DNA from: Syntrophaceae bacterium UBA5764
GTDB taxonomy: Bacteria > Desulfobacterota > Syntrophia > Syntrophales > Smithellaceae
Length of the DNA stretch: 9,863 nucleotides
Reading direction: 5' to 3'
NCBI GenBank assembly: GCA_002418825.1
Contig: DIEW01000012.1
Span: 5,064 to 14,926 of the forward strand
Below are positions 6,233-9,863 of the stretch, piece after piece. A program made the translations under genes and the position numbers. The notes under the pieces are model-generated. The model saw only the letters and a program-made list of their open reading frames with translations. It was not told the DNA's origin and did no database searches. Position 1 is the stretch's first letter, and every line of letters begins with the position of its first letter.

Positions 6233-6580
6233 GTGCTGAAAACCATCATCTTCCTGTTCTTCTCCAACTTGTTTATGACTTTTGCCTGGTACGGACATTT
6301 AAAAAATTTAAACAACAAACCACTCATGTTTGTGATCGTCTTCAGTTGGTGCATAGCTTTTTTTGAATATACGCTGCAGGTGCCGGCCAACAGAATCGGT
6401 TTCCAGTATTACAGCCTGGGGCAGCTGAAAATCATTCAGGAAGTCATTACCATGATTGTTTTCGCCATGTTTGCCGTCTTTTACATGAAACAGCCTCTGA
6501 GGCTGAATTTCCTTTGGGCAAGCATTTGTCTGGTCGGAGCTGTATATTTCATGTTTCGCGACGGTTTGCCGCATCATTGA
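6233..6580 (+). CDS. DUF486 small multidrug-transporter-like membrane protein
   Basis: 115 aa starting at GTG 6233, with AAGGAG at 6216-6221, 11 bases upstream. The sequence matches DUF486 (PF04342), a member of the drug/metabolite transporter superfamily: TFAWYGHLKNL (16-26), SWCIAFFEYTLQVPANRIG (38-56) and GQLKIIQEVI (63-72) are the family's conserved blocks. Four membrane helices are visible, about 1-19, 31-47, 69-85 and 92-109. Members are small enough that they presumably work as oligomers, and no substrate has been settled for the family as far as I know. Its position between the second ligase (21 bases upstream) and the acetyltransferase (5 bases downstream) puts it in the operon. It may move the product or a precursor across the inner membrane; this is inference. 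Confidence 0.9.
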   Translation: MLKTIIFLFFSNLFMTFAWYGHLKNLNNKPLMFVIVFSWCIAFFEYTLQVPANRIGFQYYSLGQLKIIQEVITMIVFAMFAVFYMKQPLRLNFLWASICLVGAVYFMFRDGLPHH

Positions 6581-6585
6581 ACATT

Positions 6586-7071
6586 ATGATTGATGTAATT
6601 TATCGCCAGCAAATTCAACCTTCTGACGCGGATGCGATATCCGCCATTGTCAAGTCCAGCGGTTTTTTTTCCGCGGAGGAGATCAACATAGCCGTGGAAC
6701 TGGCGCAGGAAAAGCTTGAACTGGCCGGGGACAGTTCCTATCACTTCCTCTTTGCTGAAAAATCCAATCAAGTGATTGGCTATACGTGCTGGGGACCTAT
6801 TCCGGCAACAAAAGACAGCTTCGACCTTTATTGGATTGCCGTGCGCAAAGACCTGTGTGGGCGGGGGCTGGGCAAGGCGCTGCTGCTGGAGACGGAAAAA
6901 CTTATCAGTGCCGCCGGGGGTCGTCGGGTCTATGTGGACACATCTTCCCGAAAACAGTATCAGCCGACCCGCAATTTTTACGAAAGCTGCGGTTATCGTC
7001 AGGCGGCTTTTCTTGAAGAGTTTTATGCTCAAGACGACGGAAAAATAATTTATCTTAAAATCCTTAAATAA
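6586..7071 (+). CDS. GNAT-family N-acetyltransferase
   Basis: 161 aa from ATG 6586, five bases after the stop of the DUF486 gene; no separate ribosome site is visible, so it is probably translated by coupling. An upstream in-frame start at 6514 would overlap the membrane-protein gene by 67 bases and is less likely. The fold reads as GNAT: IQPSDADAISAIV (10-22), FLFAEKSNQVIGYTCWGP (54-71), then the acetyl-CoA site LYWIAVRKDLCGRGLGKALL (81-100) with the pyrophosphate loop R93-G-L-G-K97, and the motif B region RNFYESCGYRQAAFLEEFY (129-147). It would transfer an acetyl group from acetyl-CoA to an amine. It is far shorter than AblB, the beta-lysine N6-acetyltransferase that accompanies kamA in archaea and some bacteria, so it is not simply ablB. 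Acetylation of beta-lysine or a peptide of it is the contextual guess. Confidence 0.85.
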   Translation: MIDVIYRQQIQPSDADAISAIVKSSGFFSAEEINIAVELAQEKLELAGDSSYHFLFAEKSNQVIGYTCWGPIPATKDSFDLYWIAVRKDLCGRGLGKALLLETEKLISAAGGRRVYVDTSSRKQYQPTRNFYESCGYRQAAFLEEFYAQDDGKIIYLKILK

Positions 7072-7138
7072 CAGGCAGTAATAATTCCTAGTCAGCATTC
7101 AGCAGTTTAAAGTCTTGCATTTTTTTCGATAATTCGCT

Positions 7139-7170
7139 AGAGCACTGCCAGTATTTACATGCTCTTTTTA
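7139..7170 (+). terminator. possible terminator or attenuator before the phosphate transport genes
   Basis: AGAGCA (7139-7144) and TGCTCT (7160-7165) form a perfect 6-bp inverted repeat with a 15-base loop, followed directly by TTTTA. It could end the KamA operon or attenuate read-through into the DUF47-PiT pair, whose ribosome site begins at 7181. The long loop makes it a weak candidate. Confidence 0.35.
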
Positions 7171-7195
7171 GTAAATTTATTAAGGAGGTTCCTTC

Positions 7196-7816
7196 ATGCG
7201 CCTGTTTCCAAAAACAGAAAACTTCTTCGAATACTTTGAAGAGCTGGTCGATAAAATTGAAGAAGGCGGCCAGCTTTTTCTGGAAATGGCACAAACTCGT
7301 GATTATTCCGATGTTCGGGTCGCCAAACTGAAAGAAATCGAACATGAGGCGGACGGCATTACACATAAAACATATGAGAAAATGCACAAGACTTTTCTCA
7401 CTCCCATAGATCGCGAAGATATCTACGCTCTGGTCAATAAATTGGACAGTATTATGGATGTTATCGAAGCAACAGCTGTCCGCATCCACCTTTATAAAGT
7501 TAAAAAGCCTTCCGATGAAATCATCAGACAAGCCCAAATTCTCAATGACGCGATAAAAAAAATCAAAAGTGCCGTTCACGCGCTGCGCAACATGAAAAAC
7601 TCTGAAATGATTCTTGATTGCTGCGTGGAAATTAACACGCTGGAAAACGCCGGCGATGTGACTTTAAGAACAATTATGGCCAACCTTTTTGAAAAAGAAA
7701 AAGACGCCATTGAACTGGTAAAATGGAAAGACATTTTTCAGCTTCTGGAAGAGGCGATAGATGTTTGTGAGGATGTTTCCAATATCTTAGAAGGGATCGT
7801 TCTCAAACATGCTTGA
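7196..7816 (+). CDS. DUF47 (PhoU-like) phosphate transport accessory protein
   Basis: 206 aa, ATG 7196 with an ideal ribosome site, AAGGAGGT (7182-7189), six bases upstream. It belongs to the DUF47/PhoU_div family (PF01865) of all-helical PhoU-like proteins: KTENFFEYFEELVDKIEEGGQLF at the start, EIEHEADGITHKTYEKMHKTFLTPIDREDIYALVNKLDSIMDVIEA in the middle (residues about 57-102), and the second repeat ending LLEEAIDVCEDVSNILEGIVLKHA. The acidic E-x-x-x-D pattern, seen in both halves, is the metal-cluster signature of PhoU folds. Genes of this family sit next to PiT phosphate permeases, as here, where its last 8 bases overlap the permease start. The usual view is that it controls or assists the permease. 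Cytoplasmic. Confidence 0.95.
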   Translation: MRLFPKTENFFEYFEELVDKIEEGGQLFLEMAQTRDYSDVRVAKLKEIEHEADGITHKTYEKMHKTFLTPIDREDIYALVNKLDSIMDVIEATAVRIHLYKVKKPSDEIIRQAQILNDAIKKIKSAVHALRNMKNSEMILDCCVEINTLENAGDVTLRTIMANLFEKEKDAIELVKWKDIFQLLEEAIDVCEDVSNILEGIVLKHA

Positions 7817-8810
7817 GTCGGCAACGTTCGTTTTTCTGCTTGTATTTATCGCTCTGCTTTTTGATTTTCTGAACGGTTTTCATGATGCCGCAAATTCCAT
7901 TTCCACTGTCGTTTCCACCCGCGTGCTTTCTCCAAAAATTGCCGTCATCTGGGCGGCTTTTTTTAATTTCGCCGCTGTTTTTTTTGTGGGTACCGCGGTG
8001 GCTCACACTGTAGGCGCGGGTATCATAAAACTCGATGCCGCCGATAATCTGGTTATTTTTTCCGCGTTAGGCGGTGCCATCGTCTGGAATATCATAACAT
8101 GGTACTACGGCCTTCCCAGCAGTTCATCGCACGCTTTGATTGGCGGCCTTATCGGCGCGGCGGTTGCCAAAGCGGGAATCGGCACATTAATTTGGTCGGG
8201 CATTACTAAAACCACCCTTTTTATCATTGTTTCCCCCGCTATCGGTATGGTTCTGGGATATATTTTTATGGTTATCTCCATGAACATGAGCCGCTACTCC
8301 AATATTGCCAAATCAGACAAAGTGTTCCGCAAGCTCCAGCTTTGTTCCGCCGCGGTATACTCCCTCGGTCACGGCATGAATGACGCCCAAAAAACCATGG
8401 GCATCATCGCCATGGCCCTGTTCACCAAAGGGTTTCTCGGCGACACCTTTTATATCCCTGTGTGGGTTATTATTTCTTGCTACACGGTTATATCCCTGGG
8501 AACAATGTTCGGGGGGTGGCGCATAGTCAAAACAATGGGAACAAAAATCACCAAACTTCAGCCTATCGGGGGATTCAGCGCGGAAACGGCGGCAGCCTGC
8601 TCCATCATCGGCGCCACTGTGGCCGGGATTCCCGTCAGTACTACACACACGATTACCGGGGCGATTGTCGGCGTCGGTGCCAGCAAAAGGCTGTCCGCCG
8701 TGCGCTGGGGCGTCGCCGGCAATATTATCTGGGCATGGCTGCTCACCATTCCCATTTCCGCGTTAATTTCTTCGCTTATTTATTTCACCACCAAATTTTT
8801 CATCATGTAA
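7809..8810 (+). CDS. pit: PiT-family low-affinity inorganic phosphate permease
   Basis: 333 aa, ATG 7809 inside the end of the DUF47 gene (ATGCTTGA overlap), implying translational coupling. It moves phosphate (with metal) across the inner membrane using the proton or sodium gradient. The two inverted PiT signature repeats are both present: FDFLNGFHDAANSISTVVSTRVLSP (about 18-42) and SLGHGMNDAQKTMGIIAMAL (about 186-205), each with the invariant Asp-Ala pair. PSSSSHALIGGLIGA (about 101-115) and PVSTTHTITGAIVGVG (about 276-291) are the matching substrate-site loops. About ten hydrophobic helices alternate with short loops. The length is typical of the short bacterial Pit type that relies on a separate DUF47 partner and lacks the large central loop of E. 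coli PitA. No PHO box is seen upstream, so phosphate control is not shown. Confidence 0.96.
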   Translation: MLESATFVFLLVFIALLFDFLNGFHDAANSISTVVSTRVLSPKIAVIWAAFFNFAAVFFVGTAVAHTVGAGIIKLDAADNLVIFSALGGAIVWNIITWYYGLPSSSSHALIGGLIGAAVAKAGIGTLIWSGITKTTLFIIVSPAIGMVLGYIFMVISMNMSRYSNIAKSDKVFRKLQLCSAAVYSLGHGMNDAQKTMGIIAMALFTKGFLGDTFYIPVWVIISCYTVISLGTMFGGWRIVKTMGTKITKLQPIGGFSAETAAACSIIGATVAGIPVSTTHTITGAIVGVGASKRLSAVRWGVAGNIIWAWLLTIPISALISSLIYFTTKFFIM

Positions 8811-8941
8811 CCGTTCCACCCTCAAAGAAATTAGTATTGATAATTTTCCTTTTTTACCTTAAATGATTACTGCGCCTGGTAATTATAAGATTTGGCTGTT
8901 CTTTTTTTACACGGCGAAAGTCAAACGGAGACACAAAATAT

Positions 8942-9863
8942 ATGGCGGCAAAAACTCTGCCCTTTACAAAAAAACAAATCGCAAAAATAATAGAGCAGTA
9001 TACCACGCCGTTTCATATTTATGATGAAAAGGCCATAAATCAAAACGCGCGCGAATTTAAAAAAGCTTTTGCCTGGAATGAGGGCTTTAAAGAATTTTTC
9101 GCCGTCAAGGCTGCGCCCAATCCTTATCTGATGAAAATTCTTCACAAAGAAGATTTCGGTGCTGATTGCAGCTCGCTGACAGAGCTGATTCTGGCACAAA
9201 AAACGGGAATCACAGGTGAAGAAATAATGTTTTCCTCCAATGACACACCGGCGGTGGAATTTGTAAAAGCCCGCGAATTGAACGCAATAATCAATTTAGA
9301 TGACATTACACATATCGCTTATTTGGAAAAACACGCGGGGCTCCCGGAACTTATTTGCATGCGCTATAATCCCGGACCGCTAAAAAAAGGCAATATGATT
9401 ATTGGTCATCCGGAAGAAGCAAAATACGGTTTCACGCGCGAGCAGCTTTTTGAAGGATACAAAATTTGCAAGGAAAAAGGAGTGCGGCGTTACGGAATTC
9501 ACGCCATGGTCGCTTCCAATGAACTTGACGCCAATTATTTTGTCGAAACTGCGGAAATATTATTTGAGCTGGTCGCGGAAATATCGCAGAAGCTGAAAAT
9601 CCATTTTGAATTTGTCAATCTCAGCGGCGGAGTAGGCATCCCGTACCTCCCCGAACAGGAACCAATCGATCTCGCCGGCATGAGCCGCGGCGTAAAGGAG
9701 CAATATAACAAGATCATTGTCGGGGGCGGTGTTGGTCCACTCAAAATATTCACAGAATGCGGTCGCTATATCACCGGTCCTTACGGTTACCTGGTTTCCC
9801 GCGTTCTGCATATCAAAGATACCTATAAGCAATTTGCGGGACTGGACGCCTGCATGGCTCATC
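8942..9863 (+). CDS. lysA: diaminopimelate decarboxylase-like PLP enzyme, 3' end outside the window
   Basis: 307 residues are visible from ATG 8942; the frame is open to the right edge, so about the last quarter is missing. A ribosome site, CGGAG (8926-8930), precedes the start; TATAAG (8884-8889) is the best -10 candidate but lacks a good -35. It is a fold-III (alanine-racemase-type) PLP decarboxylase, likely making L-lysine from meso-diaminopimelate. Seen: HIYDE (25-29), K56 in FFAVKAAPNPYLMKIL (PLP lysine), GADCSSLTEL (73-82), MFSSNDTP (96-103), H187 in GIHAMVASNELD, LSGGVGIPY (227-235) and TECGRYITGPYG (271-282), the PLP-phosphate strand equivalent of EPGR. The usual HxHIGSQ and EPGR motifs are altered to HAMVASN and ECGR, placing it in a divergent clade often annotated lysA. 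Another amino-acid substrate cannot be excluded. Confidence 0.85.
   Translation, partial: MAAKTLPFTKKQIAKIIEQYTTPFHIYDEKAINQNAREFKKAFAWNEGFKEFFAVKAAPNPYLMKILHKEDFGADCSSLTELILAQKTGITGEEIMFSSNDTPAVEFVKARELNAIINLDDITHIAYLEKHAGLPELICMRYNPGPLKKGNMIIGHPEEAKYGFTREQLFEGYKICKEKGVRRYGIHAMVASNELDANYFVETAEILFELVAEISQKLKIHFEFVNLSGGVGIPYLPEQEPIDLAGMSRGVKEQYNKIIVGGGVGPLKIFTECGRYITGPYGYLVSRVLHIKDTYKQFAGLDACMAH

Noticed and set aside
2860..7071. EpmA/EpmB-type elongation factor P modification or an ablAB osmolyte operon
   Set aside because: No efp and no EpmA-like synthetase is present, and the aminomutase keeps full lysine-binding residues of the free-lysine enzyme. The GNAT is only 161 aa, too short for AblB, and ablAB would not explain two ATP-grasp ligases.
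6574..7098. Long minus-strand reading frame opposite the GNAT gene
   Set aside because: It is antisense to a well-supported GNAT coding region, has no recognisable protein features and no ribosome site.
7154..7182. Promoter TTTACA / TTATTA just before the DUF47 gene
   Set aside because: The -10 would overlap the ribosome binding site, leaving no room for a transcript start upstream of it.
7088..7579. Minus-strand 163-codon frame opposite the DUF47 gene
   Set aside because: Shadow of a strongly supported DUF47 gene; its residues are Phe/Cys-rich as expected from antisense of helical coding sequence.
8837..8865. Promoter TTGATA / TAAATG before the lysA-like gene
   Set aside because: The -35 is fair and the spacer is 17, but the -10 matches at only three positions; evidence too weak to annotate.
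1..9863. CRISPR arrays, tRNA genes, insertion sequences, phage genes
   Set aside because: No regularly spaced direct repeats, no tRNA cloverleaf with TTCGA-type T-loops, and no transposase, integrase or phage protein were found on either strand.

Overview
The window looks like a piece of chromosome from a Gram-negative bacterium with roughly balanced base composition. It is most plausibly a Desulfobacterota (deltaproteobacterial, Syntrophales-like) genome. That placement is an inference from overall protein flavour: a lipoprotein with an outer-membrane-type sorting residue, a NYIP-thioredoxin fusion, a DUF47/PiT phosphate pair and a KamA/ATP-grasp cluster. No phylogeny could be run.

Layout. 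The left edge (about 1-68, minus strand) is the 5' end of the RNase P RNA gene with a clear sigma-70-type promoter. Diverging from it, a near-consensus promoter (139-167) drives a two-gene plus-strand unit: a lipoprotein (245-814) and a thioredoxin-fold protein with a CARC motif (828-1352). This unit ends at a hairpin that can serve both directions, shared with the convergent DNA-repair gene mutM/fpg (1412-2185, minus). A gene-free stretch of about 670 bases follows (2186-2859). It holds inverted repeats, what looks like a degenerate dispersed repeat, and an AT-rich promoter.

The centre (2860-7071) is a five-gene plus-strand operon: a lysine 2,3-aminomutase-type radical SAM enzyme, two different D-Ala-D-Ala-ligase-like ATP-grasp ligases, a small four-helix membrane protein (DUF486) and a GNAT acetyltransferase. 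The aminomutase keeps every residue known to bind lysine, PLP and the iron-sulfur cluster, but it has lost both halves of the structural zinc site. Read together, the operon suggests a pathway that makes beta-lysine, joins it to other amino acids by ATP-dependent amide bonds, and acetylates and/or exports the product. The product is not known to me, and this is the main candidate for an undescribed system here. The start of the aminomutase gene is packed with alternating GGAGG/CCTCC segments that could form competing RNA hairpins over the ribosome binding site.

The right part (7196-8810) is an overlapping DUF47-PiT pair for phosphate transport. The window ends inside a diaminopimelate-decarboxylase-like gene (8942 to the edge) of a divergent clade. 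It probably supplies lysine, the substrate of the central operon, but it lies outside that operon.
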